Source: Sympetrum striolatum
Taxonomy: Eukaryota; Arthropoda; Insecta; Odonata; Libellulidae
DNA: 64,000 bases
Assembly: GCA_947579665.1 (NCBI GenBank)
Contig: OX388346.1
Span: forward strand, 88,600,615-88,664,614
Direction: 5' to 3'
Made by a program: the position numbers and the translations under genes. The notes beneath the pieces are model-generated. The model saw only the letters and a list, made by a program, of their open reading frames with translations, made no database searches and was not told where the DNA came from. Of this stretch, positions 11,414-23,257 are shown one piece after another. How positions within the stretch are numbered: position 1 is the stretch's first letter; each line of letters begins with the position of its first letter.

Positions 11414-14386
11414 TTATCTGTTTGTGTCGCATTAGTGGAAAAGAAAATGTGCTTTTATTATTTATTTTTATTAAACTCTACCTCCTAAAGGCGCAAATCT
11501 ACGATACTTGCAGATGTAATTTTGAATTAAGTACCAATTCAGCTCCCTACCCTTATTATTTTGAAATCAAATCCGTTATTTTGTGACATTCGGAAACTCT
11601 GTGGAATATTTTTTTTTCTATCGATTGACAAATATCGACATAGTTTGAGAAGACCTATGAAGATACTTACAGAAGCTTGCGTTCTTGGATTTTGAAATAA
11701 GTTTTCTAAAAGAGTTTATAAGATTTCACCTTCTTACGAGAATGTGCATGCTTAGATTTAAAATGAGTTGTATCGAGCTCTTAATATCTGATGTGTACTT
11801 CATCTTAAGTAATATTATGATTTATCCCGAATTTAAAAGTACATCGAAATAATAAACCTTTTCAATTGCTGAGTGAAATAATTTCGTTGAAACTATAATT
11901 ATTAATTTATAATTATAAGTTGAATGTGGAAGTTTATTATTTTAAACCGTAACGGTCAGAATTAAAATGAAATAGATCCTTCTGTAGGTAATAATCTAAT
12001 TAGCAAGTTGCCAAATATATTGTTTAAATATGAATAATGCGAATTATATATAATATTAAAAATGAAAATAATACTAAGTACTAAATACTAAGTAATAATA
12101 TTAAGTACGAATTTATTTGCTTGAGACGCAAATTTCTCATTTAATTTTCCACGGGCTTTATCATCAAAGTCACTGTATGTTTTTTTTTGGCTCTTAAACT
12201 TAAATTTACCGGAAATCCGGGTAATCCGTTAGTCACAAAAATATCCAGGTGCATATCAAGGATTCCCTCCAGGACTTAAAGTTAGTGCAATGAATGTCCG
12301 GTGAGCAAAGGATGACCGTTGAAAGAACTGCTTTCTCTGACGACCTGGATGTCTCCCATGGCGAAAAATGTTGGTAACAGACAAAATGCACCCTTCCTCA
12401 TCTGCATGCCCACACCAGTACCAAAGGATACCCACGCATAAACTCTATTAGTTATTTTTTTCTCGTGCCATCTTCCGTCCAATGGAATCCCTCCGTGAAC
12501 TATTAGTCAAATCACATATGCCTTCCTCCTTTCATGCATGGACAGCTCTAGGTTTTTTCACTTCACCCTTTCCTTTGAACTAGGACATCGGGAGACTCAT
12601 TTCTCTGACCCTATGGATAGTCCAAATTGCTGACCATCGGTTTTCAACCGTGAGAACGTTTTTTCACTCCACCCGTTGAGTCCCATCCGAAACCTTTCCC
12701 CAGAGGAAAGTAGCCACGGTCCAGTTTCCAAGTGAGGGCAGTCATCGATGGGACGAGGCAAGTTATAAGGGTATTTGAGGGGATTAAAGAAGGAAAAAGG
12801 GAAGCTGACCTCTGGGCGGCAATTTTCCCTCTGGGACTCCCAGAGGGAATTCTATAAAAAACCCTTTCCGAACCCTTATTATTGCTTTCTCTCCTTTCTC
12901 CACCTCCTTAACCCCTTTGCTGTTAAAGTCCGCTAGAAAAAAAGGGTTTCTCTAAACCCTGAGTCCATCGGGCGGCGATCCCCCGCTGAGTTGCCTTCGA
13001 TGGGTAAGGGTTCGAAAGGGTTAAGGGTCGATGATCGGCCGAATCCTTCCGCGGGGGTTTTCAGGGTAGACGAGGCGCATACGATCCGAAATGCTCATTG
13101 CTATTGATGTGACAACGGACGTCTACCGAAAACAGTTTGGCGCAATTACTTGAGGGATCGATGCTTTATTGTTTAATCAGGAATTTTATCGCAGAATGTA
13201 GATCCGTTAATGACAAAATGGTCACTTATTACCGGTCCACTTATGCACCGATAATTACGGTGAAAAGGTCAAAGTGCATCCAGGATAAAAATGATCGAAT
13301 CAATTATTTCGTGAAGCATTATTTTCGATTGTTCTAATTTGATAGCCCGTGTGATGTGGGGTTAGCGTCCTAGCCGAAGTCAAGGCTTATAATCCTAGAT
13401 ATCATACGATTGTGTTTTTTATTTTAATGGTCGATAGTCAACTTAGAGTAAAATTCGCCAAGAAAAGACGTAATCATTATAAATAATTTGAAACGACCTA
13501 CGAAATTTCTGGTAGTGAACTTCTATAAATATTTGGTTAAGGTTAAATTTATGATTTTAAAATCAAATAATTAATCATTCTACTGTTATGTATTCATATC
13601 TCGAATATACTAAACGATTTAAGCTAAAATCAAACATTTGTTAGATGCGCATATTTATGGAATTTTATCTAATTTGTCTGTCAAGGGTTACCTTACATCA
13701 TGTTGGCATAAACATGTTGGACTTTTTGACACAAATTTTCTGTGGAATACATAATAAACATACGACCAGATGATATTCTTAATTACTGATAATGAAATTC
13801 ATTCTGTTTTAATTTACGTCACTATATAAATTATCATCAATGAAACTAGTTTTACTATCATATATAATTAATTTATGCAGGGATTAGTGAACGAAGCTGT
13901 TTCATTTAGTCCTTCCTCATCGAGAAAAGCGCTCTGTAAGTCCAGCGCCAAACGATTCTATCCCATCGTCGCATAGTGGACATAAAAGCGTATAAATAAC
14001 AATATGATTATACACCATTCCTGTTATTTTTCTAACTATATCTGCTGAAGTGATGTAAGATATTTCGGAATGCAACAAAGGTTTACTCTTTCAATTTATC
14101 GAGTATTCAAATAAGGAAAATCGTCTCAAACGGATAGAGGAATAGGAATGCAAATTAAGTACTGCGTAGGATCTGTCCGGGTGTCCGGGCTCGAAATTTA
14201 GAAAACACCAATTCCTCTTATATGTCAACCAAATTTGCTAATTAACGTTTAAAACCTACACATTTTATGTAGAGCCTATAAAAGCAAAAGAAAGATAATC
14301 TGATTTCTTTATCATTGTAAATTAATGTTAAATTATATTTTTTGCAGCTAGCTGTTAAATATTTGCTGATCAGGTTGTGTAGCATC
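11414..14386. other. Non-coding; GC-richer patch at about 12.3-13.1 kb
   Basis: The part at about 12.3-13.1 kb is clearly richer in GC and CpG than its surroundings, with repeated AACCCTTT/AAAGGGTT-like words at 12.86-13.02 kb. Open frames within it (12282-12482 minus, 13137-13337 plus) show no domain and no convincing splice frame. It could be a regulatory region or an unrecognised non-coding exon. The rest is AT-rich and featureless. Confidence 0.5.
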
Positions 14387-14452
14387 GGCGCCGTGGCTTA
14401 GTTGGTTAAATCGCCTGTCTAGTAAACAGGAGATCGGGAGTTCGAATCGCCT
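14387..14452 (+). pseudogene. tRNA-Thr (AGT) pseudogene with 8-nt deletion
   Basis: It matches the intact tRNA-Thr gene at 10476-10549 with a single substitution (A/G box region, AAAG to AAAT) through GTTCGAATC. It then lacks eight bases (TCCCCGGT in the intact gene) before the terminal GCCT. The deletion removes the 3' strand of the T stem and part of the acceptor stem, so no functional tRNA can fold. The A and B boxes and a downstream T5 run remain, so Pol III transcription is still conceivable. The flanking sequence is unrelated to that of the intact gene. Confidence 0.9.
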
Positions 14453-15655
14453 TTTTGTTGTTTCGTGATATTTTTTCATTCTGTGACAATCAACTTCCCT
14501 TTGTGATATTTCAGTTGAAGCACGTAATTCTGAAATCATCTTTGACTGAGTTCCAGAGTTGAAACTCGACTTCGTGAATTCACATCTCGAATATTATCAT
14601 TACATTCTGGGTAGGCATAGAGGAAAACTATGAAGATACTTCATACTATAAAACTAAAAATCGGAAAATCCGATTGACCTTTGGTTTCTTTTTGACATTT
14701 TCAGTTCTGTAGTTGAAGGACTTAGGTTGGAGCTGAAGGGATATTTGCAAGTGCTATTTTAGATTTAATCCTCAGAAATTGAGGAAATATTCACAGATGC
14801 TGGAACTAAGAGATATAATGCCGAGACTTCAGTAAAGCATACTCACACTTTTATTATTATGTATTATAACGCTGAAGTTTTCTATTTAGAGAACAGAAAT
14901 TTAAACAATTTAATCATTTTAATAACTTCCTGAAATTTTTCCAACGGATAAATTTAAGAATGAGCTGGGAAACAAACATTCAACCGTTAAATTAATGGAT
15001 TTTGCGAAATTACACATCAGATTCCACTCAATATATCTTTCATTGGTCGTTTTTTATCAGCATCTCCGCAATGAAATTTAATCAACAGTCTTTACGCTTT
15101 GAAGCATGACTGAAATAATCAATTGATATGTTTCTTTAATAGAATTTTCATTTGATTAACTCTCTATTATTGTGTTCTATTGCTACTTGGCAATAATATA
15201 AAATAAAATTGCATTAAAGTGGAAAATTAATCATCTCCTAAATCTAAGGGTAGAGAATTAATTTGCTGAATTCAAATTTTTAATTACTTTCTGATGACCA
15301 GAACTGAACTGAAGTTTGAATGTTCTCTTAACAAGAGAATTTGATCTCTGTTGCGGTTTGATCTCTCGCGAAATCCCGGCCAATCGATTCATTGTTCGAC
15401 CCTATATTAAATCTTGAATTATTACTAAAATGTACGAATCAAACAACTGTTAATATTTTCAAATGTCGACTATGACTTTGAACTTACTAACGGAATGATA
15501 AATCAAGACTTTATGGATAAAAAATAAAGAGATGGAACTAAAAACCGGAATTTCTGAAATCGATCAAAAATAAAACTATAAATGATCAATTAATCATTAT
15601 TAGTTACTAATTTTTATAAGAGTTAGGTTTGTTCGAATATATGCATGCATACGGA
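14453..15655. other. Non-coding, no gene recognised
   Basis: AT-rich DNA with no repeat, tRNA or plausible exon recognised by eye. Confidence 0.6.
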
Positions 15656-15780
15656 AAGGGTTAAAGGTATATTGCACATAAAGGCGTGCACCCATGAAAA
15701 ATCCCAAGGAAATAGGGGAAGATCCCGAGTTCGATTCCCGGCCCCGTCAGACTTTTTTCAAGTCCGTTTTTCCTTGGGAT
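15656..15780 (+). mobile_element. SINE-like repeat, family 2, with internal inverted arms
   Basis: It shares AGGGTTAAAG-TATATTGCAC, GGCGTGCACCCA-GAAAAATC and CCCGGCCCCGTCAGACTTTT with the element at 48892-48986 (opposite orientation). It contains a B-box-like GAGTTCGATTCCC, which suggests descent from a tRNA or another Pol III gene. A 12-bp perfect inverted pair (15701-15712 and 15769-15780, ATCCCAAGGAAA) sits in the body. No target-site duplication was identified, so the ends are approximate. Confidence 0.65.
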
Positions 15781-17642
15781 GTATGCGTACATTATGATTG
15801 CCGAAGAGAAGTTTGATAGAAGCTACGGTAAAAGATATTTTTGAACGCCCTCATTTCTACTTCTATACTTCGGAAGGCGACTTGGGTACTTTATTAATGT
15901 AGTGTACGATTTTATGGGGAAATAATTCTTGCGATTTAACGTCAATGTTAATTTGAATCAAAATCAATAAAACGAAGCCATGCATTTCATTCGTAATTGC
16001 GGCACGCAGGACTCTGATATTCTTCATGAAAACAAAGCTATTCGTCTGATGTTCCACTCATAATTAAGTACAGAGAAAGGAATAAGTTTGTAATTAATTA
16101 ATCACTTAATAGAGCCTTGAAAGGAAGAGAGTATTAAAGTTGTTTCAAACGTCCGATTTTGCGTCAGCCTTAGCTTCGTTCATTCTATTACTAAATAATA
16201 TGCAATGCCTCTCAGCTAATCATGCAGTACAGAATACAGTATCATACAGTATTACAGAACTATGAGCTCATTCACTCACTTCCCTAGGGAATGGATGTAT
16301 CTTATTGAATTCACAACCCTAGTGCTCCTCCAGGCACCAAAGTTTAGTTATCTCGAGGTGTTAGCGAAGTGTGCTCCTACCAATTGAGAAACGAGCCTTG
16401 ACGGCTTCCTTCATCGAACAGGAGCGGCATACATAAATTCCCAGTCTATGGAGTAAGTATCCGAACATTCCCAAAAGAGCCATTCGAAAGAATCGTTCTC
16501 CGCTAGGACTAAATGCGCAGACAATACCTCTTCACTACCACGCTTAGTGATTCAGAAAAAGTTGAGTTATGCGCTGGAAAAGGACTCCCGAGCCCTTTAG
16601 GTCGTTGCGGCTGCCATTAAGGCGATCCTTAGGTGGAAATGCCCGCCGCGTGACGAAATGGCGATTCTTACGGATTAAAGCGTCTGAATCCGAGGGGACG
16701 GGTTTGAATGTTTGGATTTAGGTCTTAGGAAGCTAATCGCGCTTTATTCAGAGTGGTTTTAGAACACAGTGGCAACTAGCTTCGCGGATTTAATCGGGTC
16801 TTGAGAGACGCTCGTCATTTGAAATGTTTGGGAACCATTACTATTTTTTCATATAAATCAATTACTGATATCCGTATAAATCAATTAAATGAATCAATTA
16901 TTTATTAAAACTATACATTACTTTGAAAGAGGAATACAAATAACTTATACACGTTACCACAGTATATCTAATCCTACGGTATAAGTTTTTTTTATTATTA
17001 TTAGTAACTCAGTTCACTAATCCTGTGGTAACGTATACATCTGCAACGAGTTCAAATGAGTTGTTTATCTCTTTCATTTTGAAGGGCCACCAAAAAGTGC
17101 CAATGGCAAATGGCATTTCGTTAAAAAGTACTAATTTGTAAACATGTTTAAATACTACAATATTGATACCCTTTTTATGATCTACATCTTATCGATCCTA
17201 TCCCCAATGCAAATGGTTTTTTAAACTTTACTACTTCTTTATTCTGCACCTGATGACACTATGCGTATAAAAGCAATATTAAAATTTTGTTTCATAAATC
17301 TCTATGTGTATTTACACATTATTTTTATTTCAACAAATTACGGGAGCAATTTGCAATTTACCGCAGACGCTCTAACCTTGTCGACAGCCCTTGTTGTCGA
17401 CTCGAATGTTTGTTACTCGATATATTGTTGGTCAACCGAAACTGTGCTTATCTGGAAGCTTTATTCACAATGAGATGTGTTCGTCAACCTAGTGTAGATT
17501 CGGTCCTTAGCATGCGGATCCGATTGCCTGTGGGTTCGTAGGGAGAAGAGATGATCTCTGCAGATTTCCCCTTATGGCGTGGATCCCTCCCCCGCCATCC
17601 CAGTCTGCTTTCTATTCGGGAGACATCCTACCGCTGTCACCG
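15781..17642. other. Non-coding; imperfect inverted repeat at 16951-17034
   Basis: ACGTTACCACAG at 16951-16962 is repeated inverted at 17023-17034, perfect over 12 bp with a spacer of about 60 bp. It may be a decayed foldback element. On the minus strand near 16.30-16.42 kb there is a degenerate tRNA-like stretch (TCTCAATTGGTAGGAGCAC) that is too diverged to name. Short open frames at 17.26-17.54 kb are not convincing. Confidence 0.5.
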
Positions 17643-17660
17643 TGACGTCAGAGGGCGGGG
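17643..17660. promoter_or_regulatory. CRE (TGACGTCA) next to a GC box: possible promoter
   Basis: A perfect palindromic cAMP-response element TGACGTCA (17643-17650) is followed two bases later by GGGCGGGG (17653-17660). Both lie in a GC-richer patch (about 17.5-17.8 kb), and GTGACACGTCAC lies 130 bp downstream. Adjacent CRE and Sp1-type sites are common in animal promoters. No coding exon was recognised on either side, so this may be the promoter of a non-coding or distant first exon, or coincidence. Confidence 0.3.
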
Positions 17661-20600
17661 TGGACTCCAGTTTTGAATGTAGATCGCCGTTGCTTTTTCC
17701 TCTCTTTCTTTTCATTGGGAGAAAGGTGTTTTACCCAGTGAAAGTGTGACCGAGCGATTTGCAGACGGACGCCGGTTAGCGTGACACGTCACACTTGCGT
17801 ACTTGAGAAAACTGACTTCTTTTTGTCAACGGTGGAAAACAACTATCGGAACGCTTCGAACAAAATGAGGTTTACTCAGAAAGCGAAGTCTTGGAAGGCT
17901 CAAATTTGCAGATTCTACTGGAAATATTTTCCGCCAGAGGGAAGAGCAGAAAGAGCTTCTTTCCTTGTACACAATTGACCTCAATCTGAATGTTTACGAA
18001 CCTTTTCAGGAAAACAATCTAAATAAAAAATGTAAATAATATTTGTCAAACGTAAGGCTTATATTAAAACTATATGTAACAACTTATCAATAACATATAA
18101 AACTAATAATATTAAGTGTAATAATAAACAGGCACAAATTTATATATACATACGTATATTTGTTCTCTTATTTATTATTAATATGATTGGAAAGTAATCA
18201 TACGTTAGAAATTAACTGTTGTAAAAACGCCGATTAATATTATAATATGAATGTGGTTGCTTCTTTTCTCATCGTCTGTAATTCTCTCAAACATAGATTA
18301 TTAAAAATGTCTACATTTTAGTAAAATATGCATTATTTTTTTTCTTATAACGCCAAGGAATCTCAACTTACGAAGTGATGCCATTCTTCTATCAATTAAC
18401 GTAATAATAATAATAACAATGTTTATTTTTTTCTGATATAAAAAATACGTATTTGGTACATTTTTATTTATATTTGGTATTTTTTATTATTCCAGACATT
18501 TAACTTATTTCATAGATATCGTTCTGCTAAAAAAGCTACGCAGGTGAAATCGACAGCATTCAATTTGGAAAGAAAATCTCCGAATTTGAAACTGTTACAA
18601 ATATTCCCATTGGTAAACATTATACGGTCGAGATTCATTGATTCAGGAAGTAGCTCATAACGTTTTATTGCTATTAATGAAAAATAGATCTTCTACCCGT
18701 ATTGAACTATGAATTTTGAAACAGAATTTAAGATTCTCATGGATTTTCTCGAAGGTTCATGTCGATGGTCATCAGCCCAAAACACGTGCATCCGGAAACC
18801 ACTGTGCCCATCTGTTCTTCAAGGTTGTGACGATGAGGCGAATGCGACCGTGAAATTCTGTTCAACGGAAGAGTTGAGAGCGAAAAGTAATCTGGACGTT
18901 GTTTCTCAACCGTGATGACGATCAAAGATGACGCATGACTTTTCTAACTGGAAAATATTGAAAAATTTTCGGTGATAAGGTGTGGATACTGTCTGGAACT
19001 TGCTACTGCCAGTCTTCAATCACTTCCACTCATTCCACCAGCCATAATGTTACTGGAACTTTATGTGGTACTATTCATACAAATCAATGAACTTCAACTG
19101 TTATTATAAATAATAAAAATACACTCAATGGGGGAGAAAGATTTTGCTTTGAAAGAAGTGACAATGAACGGGAGTAAGACTATTAAAGTAACTGATAACA
19201 TTACTGTAATATTTGTACTTCAGAGGAATCTTCAAAATATAATATCGCAGTGAAAGGAAGTACATATGACTTTCGTAATAATTCAAGCATTTATTATTAT
19301 AATTATATGATTAACTATATCAAAGCTTAACATGCCTCCGCCGAAAATGATGGTTGTTTTCATTAAAGATTCATTCGGCAAAACAAGTAAAATGGAAGTA
19401 TGATATATGTCATATATAAATCTCTGTTTAGAGAGATGGTAGAACATTACTAAAATCTCTCCATGGTTAATACAAGTGACTTAAACTTCAATTTATAACT
19501 CATCAAATTTTATTCCGTTTGAAATGAATTCCAGGATCCTCGATGATTCGTTATCAATGTAACTTCAGATTCCCAACTTCTATACCTTTTTATATATTTA
19601 GTTAAAATAAAGCCAGGAGTATTTACAATTTCCATTTTTCGAAGTGTTTCGAAGTTCTATCTCGAGACAGACGCAGAAATAATACTGTCAAATTGATATT
19701 AAGAAAAATATCATTTACATCTATTCATAGGAATGAAAACGGAACAAGTTTTAAAATTGAAAGCGTTTAGATTTTATCACAGCAATGATTATTATGGAGA
19801 GTAAGTTTCAACTTTACCCTAAACATGCTGCTTGGAGTGAACATTCTTTTAAAGCATTTCTTTCGACATTAATTCATTATGCAATTCCATATTTATGTGC
19901 TCCATCATTTCAAAGGCTGAAATATCATTTACTTTATGTTCTTCTAGAAGTAGCGGTTCTGGTGAAATAGAAAGTGAGGTCTTATTTCGAATATCGTCGA
20001 CTGTCCGCTAATGAACTGCCTTTGCAGCTAACGGTACTCTACGGATGTTTGCTCTCTAACGACGATGTGCTTCCGTTTGCGCCATAGCGAAATACGACTT
20101 GTAATAGGAGAACAGAAATAAATTCAATCGCATTCTGGATAGCTATTTTGCATCGCGATCCACGGAAAGTGCTCCATTTTATTCGTTTTCCTACTTTGTT
20201 ACCAGCAGCTACATGGTCGATGTGCAAGGATCAGAAGGATCAGTAAATTAAGCGTAGTTCCTCTTACCTTTTATCCAACATGGACATAAAAACACAATTT
20301 CTCATTAGTTTAATTTCGGCAGCAACCATTAATGGCTTATAAAAATTAATATTATTTTAATCTATAAAATTTCGACTTTATTTTAAACTTCAAAAAGCTT
20401 AAGCCACTGAAGGGTTCAAATGCTTTCGTCTGACGCAAGGGATTTTTGGTGCCTCAAGACGACGTAAAATATAAGTTATCATGTGCGTCTTTGCTCAAGA
20501 AATAAATTTAACCTTATAAAAGAAGGCCTTTTAACTTTTAAAGGGGTTAAAAACGAGCATCTTTAAAATTACAGAAAAGTTCAACATTGATTTATTCATG

Positions 20601-23167
20601 TAAGAATGTAGTATTTTTTGTTTTCCATTAGAGATGGTTATAAATCAACTGTTTCTATTTTTGATTAAGAATGCTCTTACGTTCTGCCATGAAGTACATA
20701 CATAGAAGATGACGCAAGAAGCATGAAGTATATATATATAAATGAGAGAATTGGAGACTTTTGAGCACCCGTAAGTGTCCCGTAAGAAAACATCAAAACT
20801 GGAGGAATATAACCTTTAGACACTCAAAAGCGTATGTGCCAAATTATCTCTTCCAAATAACTATGGTGAATAATGGAGGAGCCCTCGTTCAGGGTGGTAT
20901 TGAACTAAAAACAGCTTTCTTTCGCAAGGATAGCAAAAGAAAATCGAAAGAAATGATTATGCAGAAAAATACTAAGGAAAACCTAGGAATATCATCCATT
21001 TAGCGCATTTATTTTCCTTCGATTTATGACATTAACAATTGACACGAGATAACATTCTTTAGAAAGAAATTTTATTGTTAAGCGATGAAATTATATGTAT
21101 TGATTAAAAATTGAAAGAGAAAACTTTCGAGTATTAATCCTTGGAGATAATGCATTATTGAAGTATCAAGTCGTAATGACATTTCGAAGCCCTTTCCTTT
21201 ATAAATGAATATTTAACCTAACGTCGAATCATGCATCTACATATATAAGTACATTTTGAGCCGTATTTTCTTTTGAGTGAAATTCCAAAATCTTGAGAGG
21301 TATCAATTAATTGAACGAGATTAAATCTTACGGAAGAGAAAAACGCGGTGAGAGATTGCAGTAGAAACTTCCCAGGAGAGGGTAAGAAAAATTGGAAAGA
21401 GGAAATAAAAAAAGAGTGGAGGATGAACCTCCGTGCCTAACCACTGTAGAGCAATAAATCACTGGTATTTTGTTGTGTCACCTTTAAGGGGAGAATGGAA
21501 AGGAAGCGCCTCGATACTAGAAGCAAAGAAAGGGTTGAGGGTACGCAGGAACGAAAAAACTCAACAAGTGAATAAAGTTTGCGGGGGGTAGGGAAAGTGG
21601 AAGGATTGGGACAGGAGTAGGACTACCGGGGAACAAGGGCGGGATGTGGGGTGCAAGAGGAAGGGGTGAGGTTTTGATAGCAATGCCCAGGAATGGTTAT
21701 AGGGTCAAAGGATTTCTTTTCCTCTCTCTCGCCATTTTTTTCGGGAATTTTCATAGCGGTGCGCGAACCGGTTCTGCGGGTTGGTCACCCCTTTTTACAC
21801 GAGGAGGGGTTTGTAATAGGTCCACACATGTGTGCATCCCTTGGTGATTATGAGGGTGTTCTAGCCGCCCCACGCAGGGGTGGACACGGCCCTCCGACGA
21901 CGTCCGAAGAAGTAACGACCGCCGCAGAGACGCTCGGCTTCCGTTTTTTCCTCCTTGGTGAAGAAAGTAAAAAAGGCCCGCCGAGGTGGGCCCTTGTGAC
22001 AACACCATTAAGTGCGATTTTTTTCTGTTGCTCTTCGTATATTCAAATACGGGACGAAATTTATTTTGAGTGCACCAAACCTTTGCGCCGGTTGGACGAT
22101 TATTGCCTCCCCGGAGACATTTTTACAGAAGGGTAACCAGAAGTTTATTACTACTCCCAATAGGAGCGGTCGCTGAGGAAATACTTCGGCGGTTTCGTGG
22201 CGACGTACTCCGCGTCCTTCCATTGTTTATTCCATTCATGCAGCATCAGTTCAGGGTGTGGCGTGTGAATTCGACCGGAAAATTTGAATGCTCGCAGTAA
22301 CGGCGAGGTTGCCTTCCGAGATAGCTAGTTTCGCTTTAATTAAATCATTTCGAGGTAGATTTCACCGCTCGATTAACTTCTCAAGTGTAGTTTCAATCTT
22401 TTAGAATAAAATTTGCCTCTCACATGCACCTTACGGTGATAAAATTTAAATGCACTACTTTAGCTAGCTAATTAGCATTTTCTTTTGAAATCGTTACAAC
22501 TGCGCACCACTGCAGCGACTGTTTTACGCTACACGTTATACAGTTGCTGTATTACGCGTATACAAGTACTGTCCTTGGTTTTTGTCCCCGCTACCAAGTT
22601 TATCCCCGACATCAAGAAGCTGTGTGTTAGAAGAGGAAGTGTAAAGTTAAGCCCCATCCAAATCCCAGTCATTTTACTTACCTATGTTTGTCCTTTCAGA
22701 AGAATCTCGGTATATTTGTTGATCTTTCTTAACGCTAATAGCAAGTTGAAGGAGCAAGAGATCACAGATTGTCTGAAGCTGCGATGAACCAGCTAACTTT
22801 TATTTTTCTTTCTGTTTATCATCTTGGACAATATCATTATAAATTCAGCCGTCCTGATATGGAATGAAAATCTACACTAAAATATTTCGGTCGAAACGGT
22901 TTATCTTCATGATATTTTTTACACTTCATCTATTAAATTTCAAAATGTTAATCCATCTGGTTTTCTATTCGTTTCCATATCATTTTACGTACTTTTTTTG
23001 CTTGATGAAGTGACATAATTTTCATGTAGTTGTTCTCTAGCGATCGAATATTTTACTTAATTGCTTTTTAGTTCGCGAAAAACTCCCTATGTTCACAAAA
23101 GTAGATAGAGGAAGCTTTAAATTTCCATTAAGTCTGAAGATATTCAATAATTCAAATTATTATACCT
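17661..23167. other. Non-coding; CpG-rich patch at about 21.5-22.3 kb
   Basis: At 21.5-22.3 kb GC and CpG rise sharply and open frames appear in several registers at once, the longest being 147 codons at 21693-22136. Overlap of open frames on both strands without a domain points to base composition rather than a gene. GGCCC-GCCGAGGT-GGGCC at about 21976-21993 is a small hairpin. The rest is AT-rich, with a (TA)n tract near 20728-20741, and I see nothing else. Confidence 0.5.
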
Positions 23168-23257
23168 GATGAAAAATAACAAGTTTGTACTTCTTTCACA
23201 GTATTTATTATAAACAATAAATACTTTGGAAAAAGTACAAATTTGTTATTTTTCATC
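23168..23257. repeat. 42-bp inverted repeat, 6-nt loop (foldback)
   Basis: Arms 23168-23209 and 23216-23257 are complementary at about 38 of 42 positions and end in GATGAAAAATAACAA. With a 6-nt loop the transcript would form one long hairpin. It is AT-rich and lies in gene-free DNA, probably a foldback MITE or a palindromic duplication. Its sequence differs from the hairpins at 10.75 and 56.7 kb. Confidence 0.85.

Noticed and set aside
16300..16420. tRNA-like sequence on the minus strand (TCTCAATTGGTAGGAGCAC)
   Set aside because: Resembles a D-arm/A-box, but no paired acceptor stem and no intact B box could be found. At most a very old tRNA-derived repeat.
21693..22136. A 147-residue open frame as a new gene
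   Set aside because: Several overlapping frames on both strands are open in the same CpG-rich patch, and no domain or splice pattern is recognised. Recorded as a composition patch only.
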